This document shows, one piece after another, positions 36,352 to 44,740 of a stretch of DNA of 64,000 nt. The stretch's first letter is position 1, and the number at the start of each line of letters is the position of its first letter. A program made the position numbers and the translations under genes. Source of the stretch: Cytobacillus sp. FSL H8-0458 (GTDB lineage Bacteria; Bacillota; Bacilli; Bacillales; Cytobacillaceae); the NCBI RefSeq assembly GCF_038002165.1, contig NZ_JBBOBR010000001.1, positions 3,162,001-3,226,000 on the forward strand, written 5' to 3'. The notes under the pieces were generated by a model. The model searched no databases. It saw nothing but the letters and a program-made list of their open reading frames with translations, and had not been told where the DNA came from.

Positions 36352-36455
36352 TTTTGGCCACCTCCTTTTGGTTTAGTGATTATATACCCCTTTTTCGGAT
36401 AGTTAACCATATGGGATAATGTTCCAATTTGAGGCAGAATGGCCTTAGAGGGGAG

Positions 36456-36881
36456 TTAGTCTGAGAGGATTAGGCTTCTTAGTTTTTTCGTCATTTGCGG
36501 TGAAGTCTGGTAAATATCTTCATTGGTAATATACATGAAGGCGCTCTTTTCATTATCCTCGCCGAGCCATAAATGAATGCCATGAGAAGGAAGATCTCCT
36601 TTGTATTCTACTGCTATATCATACTCAGGTTTACTGATATCTGCATTCCCTGACTGTTTGACAGCAGTTTTTATTGCTTTTTCAAATACAGCGATCGATT
36701 TTCTGTCCTTGAAAGAAATAAAATTTTCTTCATTTATTCCGCCTAAACCCTCTGATTTTGAGACTTTGATTTCACGTATTTCTTCATCCAAGAGAACCAT
36801 TGTTTCAGCTGATTGACAGCCTGTTATGATTGCAAAAGAAAATACCATGAATGTGCATAATAAAAAAGCTTTCATCCTCAT
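36456..36881 (-). CDS. Hypothetical lipoprotein
   Basis: This protein of 141 residues has a signal peptide (MRMKAFLLCTFMVFSFAIITGC) and lipobox IITGC, so it is attached outside the membrane through Cys22. The mature part has a mixed alpha/beta look with YDIAVEYKGDLPSHGIHLWLGED. It is similar in style to small Bacillus lipoproteins of unknown role. It is isolated, with a large intergenic repeat upstream. Confidence 0.7.
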   Translation of the reverse strand: MRMKAFLLCTFMVFSFAIITGCQSAETMVLLDEEIREIKVSKSEGLGGINEENFISFKDRKSIAVFEKAIKTAVKQSGNADISKPEYDIAVEYKGDLPSHGIHLWLGEDNEKSAFMYITNEDIYQTSPQMTKKLRSLILSD

Positions 36882-36946
36882 ACCTCAAGTTTAATATTTA
36901 GGCTCTTTTCGTATAAATTGTTGTTTTCGCTTAACAATGTTGTCCG

Positions 36947-37133
36947 TTGATTTCCGCTCCAGGCTGCTCGCTTTCCGCGGGGCGGGCGGTGAGCCTCCTC
37001 GACGCTGCGCGTCTGCGGGGTCTCACCTGTCCCGCTACTCCCGCTGGACATTGAATAAGCTCCCTTGAGTAAACACCGCTCGAAAAAAATGCGAATGCAT
37101 TTTCGAGGATCTCGCACCTTCCGCTCCAATCAA
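36947..37133. repeat. GC-rich Bacillaceae intergenic repeat (187 bp)
   Basis: The block opens with TTGATTTCCGCTCC and closes with TTCCGCTCCAATCAA, with a GC-rich middle (CTTTCCGCGGGGCGGGCGGTG, GTGAGCCTCCTCG, GGGGTCTCACC) that can fold. From general knowledge, near-identical units are scattered through Bacillaceae genomes. An AT-rich inner part (37050-37110) looks like an insertion within the usual unit. Together with short flanks it fills the 360-base gap between the lipoprotein and dus genes. Confidence 0.65.
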
Positions 37134-37242
37134 CTCAGTAAATATAATATAAAAAGCAACAAACCTTGTGAAAAAGCCAAATTTATTTTTACAAAAAGAG
37201 GATGGACTTCTTGCCCACCCCCTTTAGAATTCAGTTATTATT

Positions 37243-38208
37243 TTAAAGATTCTTTGACGCAAAGGCATCTAGCAATTCACGCACTTCATTTGTTGACCTT
37301 GTGTTCATCAAATGGTTTCTTAGTGCACTTGCCCCTGGAAATCCTTTGACATAGATCTTGAAGAAGCGGTGAAGAGCCGTGAACGGCCGCAGCTCTAAAT
37401 GTGAATATTGATCATGGAGATTCATATGCAATCTTAAGAGGTCCAGCAATTCCTCACTAGTATGATCCTTCTTCTCCTTTTCAAAGGCAAATGGATTATG
37501 GAATATGCCGCGCCCGATCATGACTCCATCAATCCCGTATTTCTCGGCAAGCTCTAAGCCTTTTTGACGATCAGGAATATCTCCATTGATTGTCAAAAGG
37601 GTATCCGGTGCCACCTGGTCGCGAAGTTCCTTAATCTCTGGGATCAGCTCCCAATGCGCAGGCACTTTGCTCATTTCGTCCCGTGTACGCAGATGGATGG
37701 AAAGATTAGCAATGTCCTGCTCCAAAATGTGTTTCAGCCAACCCTTCCATTCGTCTACTTCCGTGAAGCCAAGCCTTGTCTTTACACTTACCGGCAAACC
37801 TCCTGCTTTGGCTGCCTGTATTAGTTCTGCTGCCAGTTCGGGACGGCGGATCAGCCCGCTTCCCTTCCCATTCTGGGTCACATTGGGTACAGGACAGCCC
37901 ATATTAATATCCAATCCCTTAAAGCCCATTTCCGCCATCCCAATACTCATTTGACGGAAGTATTCAGGCTTATCCCCCCATATATGGGCGACAATTGGCT
38001 GTTCATCCTCTGTAAAAGTCAAACGCCCTCGTACACTATTGACCCCCTCAGGGTGACAATAACTATCTGAGTTTGTAAACTCAGTAAAAAACACATCGGG
38101 TCTTGCCGCTTCACTCACCACATGGCGGAAAACAACATCTGTCACCTCTTCCATGGGTGCCAGTATAAAAAATGGCCGCGGTAACTCACGCCAAAAATTT
38201 TCTTTCAT
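37243..38208 (-). CDS. dus: tRNA-dihydrouridine synthase
   Basis: This FMN-dependent enzyme of 321 residues reduces uridine to dihydrouridine in tRNA. The TIM-barrel start [18 protein letters not shown], the active-site [18 protein letters not shown] with catalytic Cys, KTRLG, and the FMN phosphate site [13 protein letters not shown] are all present. In Bacillus subtilis the corresponding gene (yfjN) is, from memory, next to the rlmCD-like yfjO. Here a 13.5-kb accessory region separates them. Confidence 0.92.
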   Translation of the reverse strand: MKENFWRELPRPFFILAPMEEVTDVVFRHVVSEAARPDVFFTEFTNSDSYCHPEGVNSVRGRLTFTEDEQPIVAHIWGDKPEYFRQMSIGMAEMGFKGLDINMGCPVPNVTQNGKGSGLIRRPELAAELIQAAKAGGLPVSVKTRLGFTEVDEWKGWLKHILEQDIANLSIHLRTRDEMSKVPAHWELIPEIKELRDQVAPDTLLTINGDIPDRQKGLELAEKYGIDGVMIGRGIFHNPFAFEKEKKDHTSEELLDLLRLHMNLHDQYSHLELRPFTALHRFFKIYVKGFPGASALRNHLMNTRSTNEVRELLDAFASKNL

Positions 38209-38647
38209 CTTTTTATTCCAATCCTCTCATTAAGGGATACCATACTAACCCGTATCCCAAAATTAAAAAGCAGCATATTTCTGCTACTATACACTTATAC
38301 CATGGTTGGTCACTTTTTATCAAACTGATCAAAAATGTATACATCAACTTTACGACAGCCAGTATCTCCCGCTAAAATTCACCCTATTAATCAGCATTCC
38401 ACAATCCGAGTTAAAATAAAGTTTTGCTAAGAAAAACATTATAATTTTAACAGGAAAAAGACCCCAAAATCGCAACGATTCAGGGTCAGAGCAGCAAAAG
38501 CATATCTTTAGTGGTTACACGTTTAAAATAAGCTGTGTCACACTTTCCACATGTGTGGATTGTAATTGACAACACATGAGATGTTGGTTTGTTTACAGAG
38601 ATAGTTATAATTTTAGCACTTGAAAAGTGAATACAAATAACAGGGAA
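38209..38647. other. Gene-free left boundary of the accessory island
   Basis: No gene is seen. It contains a GGGATAC-GTATCCC hairpin (38234-38258), an AT-rich stretch, a GACCC...GGGTC inverted repeat around 38461-38487 and a near-palindrome TCCACA-TG-TGTGGA (38546-38559). The left junction of the island should lie here. No direct repeat shared with the rlmCD end could be fixed by eye. Confidence 0.4.
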
Positions 38648-39136
38648 TTAAAGTTTTATCCCCAACTGTCTTAACATTTCAAAGGTATTTACATAAGGAA
38701 CTTCAAATGCCTCACAAGCAACTGGTATAAGTATCCGATTTCTTTTTTCTCGATTATATGCCTCGTGAGTAACTAAAGTTCCTCCTCTCGATTTCGCATA
38801 TGCGATTAACCATGCATCTGCATTTGAAGCGAATTCACTTTTTGCTTCTGGTAAAAAGTGCTCACTAGAATTAGCCCATTGTTGCAGCTCTGCATAAGCA
38901 CTAATGACATCGTGGCTATCTGTTTTTTCAAAGTACTCACGAAATTCATTTCCGGACCAATTATGTAACTCATCAGGTTCAGCTGCACATGTAAGTTCAT
39001 CATGAATCTTATCAATACTACAAATCGCAGATTGTTGGGCTGACTTTTCTAAAGCCTCCCAAAAACTTGGAGCAAAATCAAAAGAATAATAGCTTCTATG
39101 GGCGGATATAAACACGTTAGCATCTAATATAAACAT
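38648..39136 (-). CDS. DUF4411 PIN-like nuclease, toxin candidate
   Basis: This cytoplasmic protein of 162 residues is of the DUF4411 family, a PIN-domain relative. Acidic metal ligands are in place: Asp5 in FILDANVFI, a middle Glu in IHDELTC, and NADAWLIAYAK near the end, followed by LVTHEAYNRE. Such proteins are predicted RNases. The ImmA/IrrE-type gene ends 9 bases upstream, an arrangement known from predicted type II toxin-antitoxin pairs. Codon and base use is AT-rich compared with the neighbouring dus gene. Confidence 0.8.
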   Translation of the reverse strand: MFILDANVFISAHRSYYSFDFAPSFWEALEKSAQQSAICSIDKIHDELTCAAEPDELHNWSGNEFREYFEKTDSHDVISAYAELQQWANSSEHFLPEAKSEFASNADAWLIAYAKSRGGTLVTHEAYNREKRNRILIPVACEAFEVPYVNTFEMLRQLGIKL

Positions 39137-39145
39137 ACCTACATG

Positions 39146-40273
39146 CTACCTCTCATTGTAATCCACAAATTTATTAAAAGTGTCACCCTTTAATCCGGTC
39201 AATCTATATGCATCTCTATACATGACATTCCCCGCCTTTACTTCAGAAATAACAATCCTGGTAAACAAACTACCTAGTTTTGCTCCCAGGGTGGTATAAA
39301 AATTCCCCCCACTAGAACTCCCAACATCCCTTAAATTTTCCCTATAGTTTCTATAGAAAATCATAAATTCTTCCCTGTTTATTAAGTTGAGTTCTAAGGC
39401 CCTACGAGCCACAACTAATGTACTTACTTTAAAATATCTAGCTAATGATTCAAATTTATTGGAACCTTCATGACTTTCCCAGTTATTTATAAATGCAGTC
39501 CTTGGACATAAAAATTCTGCCGCTGCCTTATTGCATAGTTTTTCAATTTCATTTTCTTCATTATCTAAAGGAGAAGCCTCAACTATTGCGCTATGTCCCA
39601 CCCATATATGAGCTAGTTCATGAACTAAAGTAAATAATTGAGCTGCCTTCGCGTCAGCTCCATTAATAAAAACCAAAGGGGCCATATTATTCACCAACAC
39701 AAAACCTCGAAATTCTTCAACATCTAATTTCCGATGTGTATTGTTATCGACCACTCCATTTACCATTACCATAATACGGTGTTCTTCACATTTACTAATT
39801 AGAAATCGCAAGGCATAATGCCAGTTAGGTAAACTAGCAGCCCAATTTTCTTGTAAACCCAATTTAGTCCTTATTAAATTTGCTAACTCTAATGGATTGC
39901 TTCCTCTGTATGAACCAATAAAATCAATTTCAACTCCTACATTTTCTATATAAAATTCTTTGATAAACTGCTGTCTTCGTTGCATGGTATGTAGAGTATC
40001 TATTAATTCCGGACTTGTTCCGGGTGGAGCCTCATCACCTATTGTACGGTAGTGTGGTACTGGTATAACTTCTTTTGGGGGTTCACTCAAGAAAAAATAA
40101 CCTAGTGGTGTAGATGTAGCTTTAGCATACTTCTCTAATTGTTTTAAAGTAGGTTTAGACTCTCCCCTTAACCATTGATCTAACTTTGGAAAAATAGAGT
40201 TTAACGATTCACCTTTTCTTGACCTCTCCTTTGCCCATTGCAGTATACTTTGCTGGACCTCTATATAAGTCAT
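39146..40273 (-). CDS. ImmA/IrrE metallopeptidase with N-terminal helix-turn-helix
   Basis: This protein of 375 residues has an N-terminal XRE-like part (SILQWAKERSRKGESLNSIFPKLDQWLRGESKPTLKQLEKYAKA) that probably binds DNA, followed by an ImmA/IrrE domain with the zinc site LVHELAHIWVGHS and a later Glu (CNKAAAEFLCP). It is the upstream partner of the DUF4411 gene and likely the antitoxin or regulator, able to repress its own operon and to act by proteolysis. The C-terminal region (RRALELNLINREEFMIFY) is typical of the family. Confidence 0.85.
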   Translation of the reverse strand: MTYIEVQQSILQWAKERSRKGESLNSIFPKLDQWLRGESKPTLKQLEKYAKATSTPLGYFFLSEPPKEVIPVPHYRTIGDEAPPGTSPELIDTLHTMQRRQQFIKEFYIENVGVEIDFIGSYRGSNPLELANLIRTKLGLQENWAASLPNWHYALRFLISKCEEHRIMVMVNGVVDNNTHRKLDVEEFRGFVLVNNMAPLVFINGADAKAAQLFTLVHELAHIWVGHSAIVEASPLDNEENEIEKLCNKAAAEFLCPRTAFINNWESHEGSNKFESLARYFKVSTLVVARRALELNLINREEFMIFYRNYRENLRDVGSSSGGNFYTTLGAKLGSLFTRIVISEVKAGNVMYRDAYRLTGLKGDTFNKFVDYNER

Positions 40274-40334
40274 ATTTCACCTCCCACTTAATAAAAAAGT
40301 TTAAGTGTTTGAATATTTAGATATTGGCGTTCAC

Positions 40335-40394
40335 AAAAAAAGTAACCCCCCTTACCCCAGATCAGGTGTTATAAGGTAATGGTTACTTTTTCGT
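40335..40394. terminator. Strong bidirectional hairpin
   Basis: AAAAAGTAACC-CTTACC pairs with GGTAA-GGTTACTTTTT. It isolates the toxin-antitoxin promoter region from the ncRNA candidate. Confidence 0.75.
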
Positions 40395-40399
40395 AGCTC

Positions 40400-41205
40400 C
40401 TTATCACTTTACGTTGAAAAGTCGCTGCTCTTTATATGTTAAATATAACAGAGATATACACAAAAGTAAAATTAATACAAATACGATAATTAAATGTTGC
40501 AATTTTACTTTCAAAAGGTTTTATTTACCTTACTTAGTAAAACCCCCAAAGGGTCAGAGCCGCTACCTCTGCCAAAACGCTGTCGCCGGTTCGACAATTA
40601 CATACCGGATAAAAGAATAACCGTGGGAGCGCCCTTAAGTCACGCTAAATAAGAGGTCCGGTGAGCTGAGCCGATGCAGAAAATCAGCGTAGCAATCATT
40701 AGACAAGGTCTTTCTGCTGTTTATGATCGGATTGTGAGTCTTAGAGGAGTGGGAACGGCTTCTTGCAGTAACGGTTCGGTGGAGTTTCGATTGGTTACGG
40801 CCAGTGGTACTTGCCATAAAGCATGCGGGCGAAACTGTATGCGCTTTTTAAAAGCTAGTGGCAAGGTGAAGAGATTCGGTACTAAACAGCAGCGTCATCA
40901 AGTTTCCCTGCTTTACACTAAAGCATGTACGCTAGTATCACTTCCTCTGTATACGAGTCTAACAATGATTCGTGTTACAGGGGAGGGTACAATTCGTAGT
41001 CAGTAGCCCGCATAACCTAAAGCATATAAATATAGACTGCAGCCTCCATTTGATGTTACTCAACAGCAAGTTTAGACCAACCTCAACCCACCATGGCATC
41101 GTTTTACATAAATCAGGAATATGAAAACCTCGGGTGCCTCAGTGAAGTAGTTCCTTAACCCAGAAAAACAACTGCAGGGTGCTTGAAGGACTTTGGTCCT
41201 TTATT
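40400..41205 (+). ncRNA. Candidate large structured non-coding RNA
   Basis: About 800 bases have no convincing gene; sampled lines are about half G+C whereas the flanking island genes are near 30-35%. Many local stems can be read: CAGAG/CTCTG (40554-40570), TGTCG/CGACA (40580s), AGCG/CGCT (40628-40645), GCAGAAA/TTTCTGC (40676-40717), GTAAC/GTTAC (40767-40797), CTTGCCA/TGGCAAG (40809-40865), GCTTTT/AAAAGC, and AAGGAC/GTCCTT (41186-41201), which may be a terminator. Size and style recall the giant ornate bacterial RNAs (ROOL, GOLLD, OLE), but I cannot assign a class. Strand is guessed from the 3' hairpin. Confidence 0.55.
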
Positions 41206-41211
41206 GTTGAA

Positions 41212-41252
41212 TTCCTTATTAAACTAACGGGGCAGGTTAACTTAATAAGGAA
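41212..41252. repeat. Palindromic repeat, CCTGCCCC/GGGGCAGG type
   Basis: TTCCTTATTAA (41212-41222) pairs perfectly with TTAATAAGGAA (41242-41252) around a loop with ACGGGGCAGG. It is the intact form of fragments seen at 18612 and 26281. Confidence 0.65.
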
Positions 41253-41347
41253 AAATAAAACAGGTTCGACCGAGCATTCCAAAAAAAAGTGGGAAGGCCT
41301 TATACTTAAATTAACAATGAGACTACTTATTCTAGAGGTGAAAATGA

Positions 41348-41911
41348 TTGTTAGATAAAATAAAGGACATTAATCTTGCTCTTACTAATAAAAGTTATTT
41401 ATCTGCACTTGCACTATCATTAACTTTACCGGATATTTGTGGGCAAATAGAATACCCACATTTTATTAAGAAAAATGGAGATCGGAACGTGGGAAAGCAA
41501 TATGCAACATGGTTTGATAATTGGGTAAACCACCATTTTGCAGATACCTCAGGTTGGACAAATGATTACACTAAAGCTAAAAATCCATATTTAACTGGAA
41601 AAATGTGTTACTTTTTACGCTGTTCTTTCTTGCATGCTGGAAATTCAGATATAGGAAACTGGGGCGACAAAGAAGATGCAGATTTTTATTTTTCGTGCGA
41701 ATTTGAATTAGCAGTAGGTGGCGCAGACAAAATTGGTTCATCTTGGGGACACCAACCTAATAATAACTCAAAAATATTAAAGACAAAAAGTGTCAGAGTA
41801 AATATCGACAAATTATGTGAGTGCATTTGTCGATCTGCTGAAAGGTATTATCGAGAAAAAGATCCTAATCTATTCAAAGACTATAACCTTAACTTGATTG
41901 ACTTTAAATAA
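41348..41911 (+). CDS. Unknown protein with HEPN-like motif
   Basis: This unrecognised protein of 187 residues starts at TTG behind an AGAGGTG site. It is predicted mostly helical in the N-terminal half, with GKMCYFLRCSFLHAGNSD carrying an R-x4-H motif (Arg91, His96) of the kind found in HEPN ribonucleases and defence proteins. YATWFDNWV upstream is also well formed. There is no membrane segment. It lies directly after the ncRNA candidate and before the CBASS-like operon, on the opposite strand. A nuclease role in defence is inference from motif and place. Confidence 0.5.
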   Translation: MLDKIKDINLALTNKSYLSALALSLTLPDICGQIEYPHFIKKNGDRNVGKQYATWFDNWVNHHFADTSGWTNDYTKAKNPYLTGKMCYFLRCSFLHAGNSDIGNWGDKEDADFYFSCEFELAVGGADKIGSSWGHQPNNNSKILKTKSVRVNIDKLCECICRSAERYYREKDPNLFKDYNLNLIDFK

Positions 41912-42259
41912 CAAAAGAAATCAAATCATAAGAGCGATCTTGTCAGCATATATCCGCAAGCGACGCTTTTTTTTATTAAGAGGGCATTTTTTTATATTGA
42001 CCATATTTATACAAGGTATAAGAAGAATTTGAAGGACTTAAACTATCGGGGGCTTTCCTTAAAGATCTGTCTGCTAAAAATACTGCCTTTTTCTTTTGCT
42101 ACCAAAGGGATAGTTTAGAGAAAATGCATTTTTATGAATAATAAGACATTTGGAAAAAACACCATAATTACAATCAAAAGTTATTAACAAAACGGCAAGG
42201 GATATAATTGTGGAATGTCATTCTGAATAATATAATTGTTAAAAGTTAGGGGGAATCAT

Positions 42260-42340
42260 ATGTTAGTTAATTTTAGAGACCAGAAAAATCCAAAATATAT
42301 AGAACAGCCTTTTATTATAAAAAGGCTGTTTACATATTAG
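42260..42340 (+). pseudogene. Short remnant ORF overlapping a terminator
   Basis: An AGGGGGA site precedes an ATG with 26 codons (MLVNFRDQKNPKYIEQPF...), and the end of the frame runs into the perfect hairpin AACAGCC...GGCTGTT (42303-42330). It is probably the start of a deleted gene. The rest of the 627-base gap 41912-42538 has only AT-rich DNA and a weak GCG hairpin near 41940-41970. Confidence 0.35.
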
Positions 42341-42538
42341 TCATTAATGTGAAACAGCCTATGTTTATTGTATTGGTTTTATTAAATTGAGGTCTTGATA
42401 AATAATAAGATCGCATTTACTTCCTTGAAATAATCATCATCGATTTGCCTAAAGGCACGATACATTGATTGATCTCAGGTTTGTCACCCGTATATTATGG
42501 TGTTAACTTGTTATTTATTTGTTGCTCTTTATCTTTAA

Positions 42539-43867
42539 TTAGATTTTCATCTTAAAAGGGGTTTGAAAGATCGGCACATTAATACGGTCCTTTGCTACAC
42601 AAATTCCGTTACTAATGATGTAGCATTCTACGTAATGAGGGCCATTAAAGGAAGTGGGCTCTACTTTTTGAGAAGTCCCTTTAACTATTTCTCCTCTTTG
42701 CATTTTCTTTTCAACAGCTTTTGGACCACGATTTCGAACCTTCCAATAAATAGAATAATTTATTCCCTTATCTTCTACCTCATTTACATCTATATAAAAT
42801 TTAAGTTCCCTTTTATGTAGCAAAGGGATTTTTTCCTTTATAAACCTCCGTAGTGAACCTTCACGAAACCCATTTGCCTTTACATCACACTCAATTTTCA
42901 ATCTATATTTAATATCAACCTGAAACATTTCTTCAATGAATTGCTCGTTATCACCACGCAAAGCAAATGAACTAAGTTCAGCTTTTTGCACAACTTCAGG
43001 AACAGGAAAATTAATACCGAATATTTCCTGTAATATCTCATAAAGTTCTTCGCTTTCTTCTGTTAGATCTTTTATTTTATTGTAGGCCAGCTCTGCTTTG
43101 TCTATAAAAGCTTTACCTTTATCATAAACATGTTGTTTACTTCCTATTGCTTGCCAATACTTTTGTTCTTTACTTTGACCTTGTAGATACAAAAATAAAT
43201 CTTTAAATAAAACCAAATAATCCTCAAACGTTGCTGTCACATAATCTGGATATTTGTTAAAAAACTTATGAACCAATGTATCTATTAATAATCCCCCCAT
43301 CTTAAATCCAATGTTATTTTTCCAAGCGCGAATCATTTGACAAATATATTTGTAGTGATCATTAGTATGGTCAATCATATATTCACTTTCCCCAATCTCT
43401 ACCATGGGGTCTGTTCGCTTCCAAGTACCTCCGTTGTTTGAATCTGGATATTTGTAACTACCGTCACTATTTTCAAATGCAGGACATACTTCTACTTCAT
43501 AATTGGAAAAGGTTATGACAACAACTTGTCCATCTCCACGAACTATTATACTTTCATTTGGATATCGTTTTCTTATCTGAGCCTTTACATCCTGTAGCAA
43601 AGCTGATTGCCCGTTACTTTTATGCTCATCATATTGTTTGAATTTTGATTTAGGAAGTACAAACAACATATCCATGTCACTGATACCATTAATTGCAGTT
43701 TTACGCCCTAACGACCCCACTTTATAACCGTGGTCTTCCTCACTGGTACTACCATCATAATAGCTCATATTTAAACGCTTGGTGATGGTTCTAAATTTTG
43801 TATCAATATCATGTTGATTATCTAATTGAAGCGAATTTACAAACTCCTCAAATGATTCAGCTAACAA
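42539..43867 (-). CDS. CBASS-type cyclic oligonucleotide synthase (SMODS + AGS-C)
   Basis: This CD-NTase-fold enzyme has 442 residues from the TTG at 43867, behind GGGGGAG with 7-base spacing. The start overlaps the stop of the upstream membrane protein gene by 11 bases. The catalytic motif is GSLGRKTAINGISDMDML: Gly51-Ser52 and Asp64/Asp66 bind nucleotide and metal, with the third acid in EVEVCPAF. The C-terminal part (SIYWKVRNRGPKAVEKKMQRGEI, HYVECYIISNGICVAKDRI) is the AGS-C sensor domain known from SMODS proteins. It likely makes a cyclic nucleotide on phage infection that activates the membrane partner. No Cap2/Cap3 genes are present. Confidence 0.85.
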   Translation of the reverse strand: MLAESFEEFVNSLQLDNQHDIDTKFRTITKRLNMSYYDGSTSEEDHGYKVGSLGRKTAINGISDMDMLFVLPKSKFKQYDEHKSNGQSALLQDVKAQIRKRYPNESIIVRGDGQVVVITFSNYEVEVCPAFENSDGSYKYPDSNNGGTWKRTDPMVEIGESEYMIDHTNDHYKYICQMIRAWKNNIGFKMGGLLIDTLVHKFFNKYPDYVTATFEDYLVLFKDLFLYLQGQSKEQKYWQAIGSKQHVYDKGKAFIDKAELAYNKIKDLTEESEELYEILQEIFGINFPVPEVVQKAELSSFALRGDNEQFIEEMFQVDIKYRLKIECDVKANGFREGSLRRFIKEKIPLLHKRELKFYIDVNEVEDKGINYSIYWKVRNRGPKAVEKKMQRGEIVKGTSQKVEPTSFNGPHYVECYIISNGICVAKDRINVPIFQTPFKMKI

Positions 43868-44468
43868 ATGGTAACTCCCCCTTGAAAATGAATACCCATG
43901 TCGGGATAGCAAGTACAATTACAACGACAAACACAATAAATGATGTTGGTATTTTATCTCTAAATAACTTAAAATTCTTCTGCTCGTCAATCCAGTCGAT
44001 CTGCATTTGTCTAAAGAATTTATAGTGTGCGTACCAATCGCTTGCAAAGATTTGATTACTCATACTGATGGAATAATATTGATTCATAATCTCTGCCATT
44101 TCCCGTTCTTCATTTTCAAATTCTGTCGCTGAAGAGCTTTGAACTTTGAAGTACAGCTGTCTTAGCTCATTAAAGAGCTGAGTTATTTTTACGCCTTGTT
44201 CATTATATTTTTCCTTTTCATTGTTAAAAGGAGTAATTGTCATACCAACTATGCTTGCCATAATTAAGACTGTTGATATTCCAGTATCAAAAGGGCCATC
44301 AGGATAAGCAAGTTGTCCTACTCCAATTAACAATCCTATTAATGAAATGAAACCTGGAACTTTTGAAATAATATCATAAGTCGCAAAGTTCTTCTTTGCT
44401 CCAAACCCTACATTGTAGCCATTAGTAGCTAATTCTTTTAATAGCTCATCTTTCCCTAATCCAGCCAA
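43857..44468 (-). CDS. SLATT-like membrane effector of the CBASS operon
   Basis: This membrane protein of 203 residues starts at TTG (44468). Two hydrophobic helices (about residues 38-58 and 64-80: KVPGFISLIGLLIGVGQLAY, ISTVLIMASIVGMTI) are followed by a long helical region (KYNEQGVKITQLFNELRQLYFKVQ) and a third hydrophobic stretch near the C-terminus (FIVFVVVIVLAIPTWVFIF). This layout fits the SLATT pore-forming effectors predicted to pair with SMODS enzymes. It is the first gene of the pair. Opening of a membrane pore on binding the cyclic nucleotide is the expected action; it is inference. Confidence 0.72.
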   Translation of the reverse strand: MAGLGKDELLKELATNGYNVGFGAKKNFATYDIISKVPGFISLIGLLIGVGQLAYPDGPFDTGISTVLIMASIVGMTITPFNNEKEKYNEQGVKITQLFNELRQLYFKVQSSSATEFENEEREMAEIMNQYYSISMSNQIFASDWYAHYKFFRQMQIDWIDEQKNFKLFRDKIPTSFIVFVVVIVLAIPTWVFIFKGELPFVS

Positions 44469-44740
44469 CAGTTCTCAATCCCTTCATAAACAGTAAGACA
44501 TATCAATACTTGTTAATTATAACAAGTTTACTGGAAAAATAGATCCAACGAAACATTATTTTTCCAAATTTCATATAAAGTTTGTGAAGAAATGTACTTA
44601 AATAAAACCAGCTAATAGTTTGTCAACATTTTTCAATAAAATGATTAATAACGTCATGATATACTAAAAATGTTCATGCCAAATAACCTTCCTCTATGTC
44701 TTATTTGGAAGGTTTTGTTGTATTTAGTTAGATATAGTTT

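Noticed and set aside
38546-38580. Attachment site at the left island edge
   Set aside because: The near-palindrome and an ACATGAGA word shared with the end of recombinase 3 are too short to call a duplicated attachment site.
40674-41006. A 110-codon open frame within the ncRNA candidate
   Set aside because: Its composition (many Ser, Cys, Arg, no hydrophobic core pattern), lack of a ribosome site and overlap with many RNA-like stems do not fit a gene.
40400-41205. Group II or group I intron, tmRNA or RNase P RNA
   Set aside because: No GUGYG start, domain V, group I P/Q/R/S motifs, tmRNA tag end or RNase P core was recognised. It is kept as an unnamed RNA candidate.
41263-41290. tRNA remnant suggested by GGTTCGACC
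   Set aside because: No acceptor stem, anticodon arm or CCA context could be built around it.
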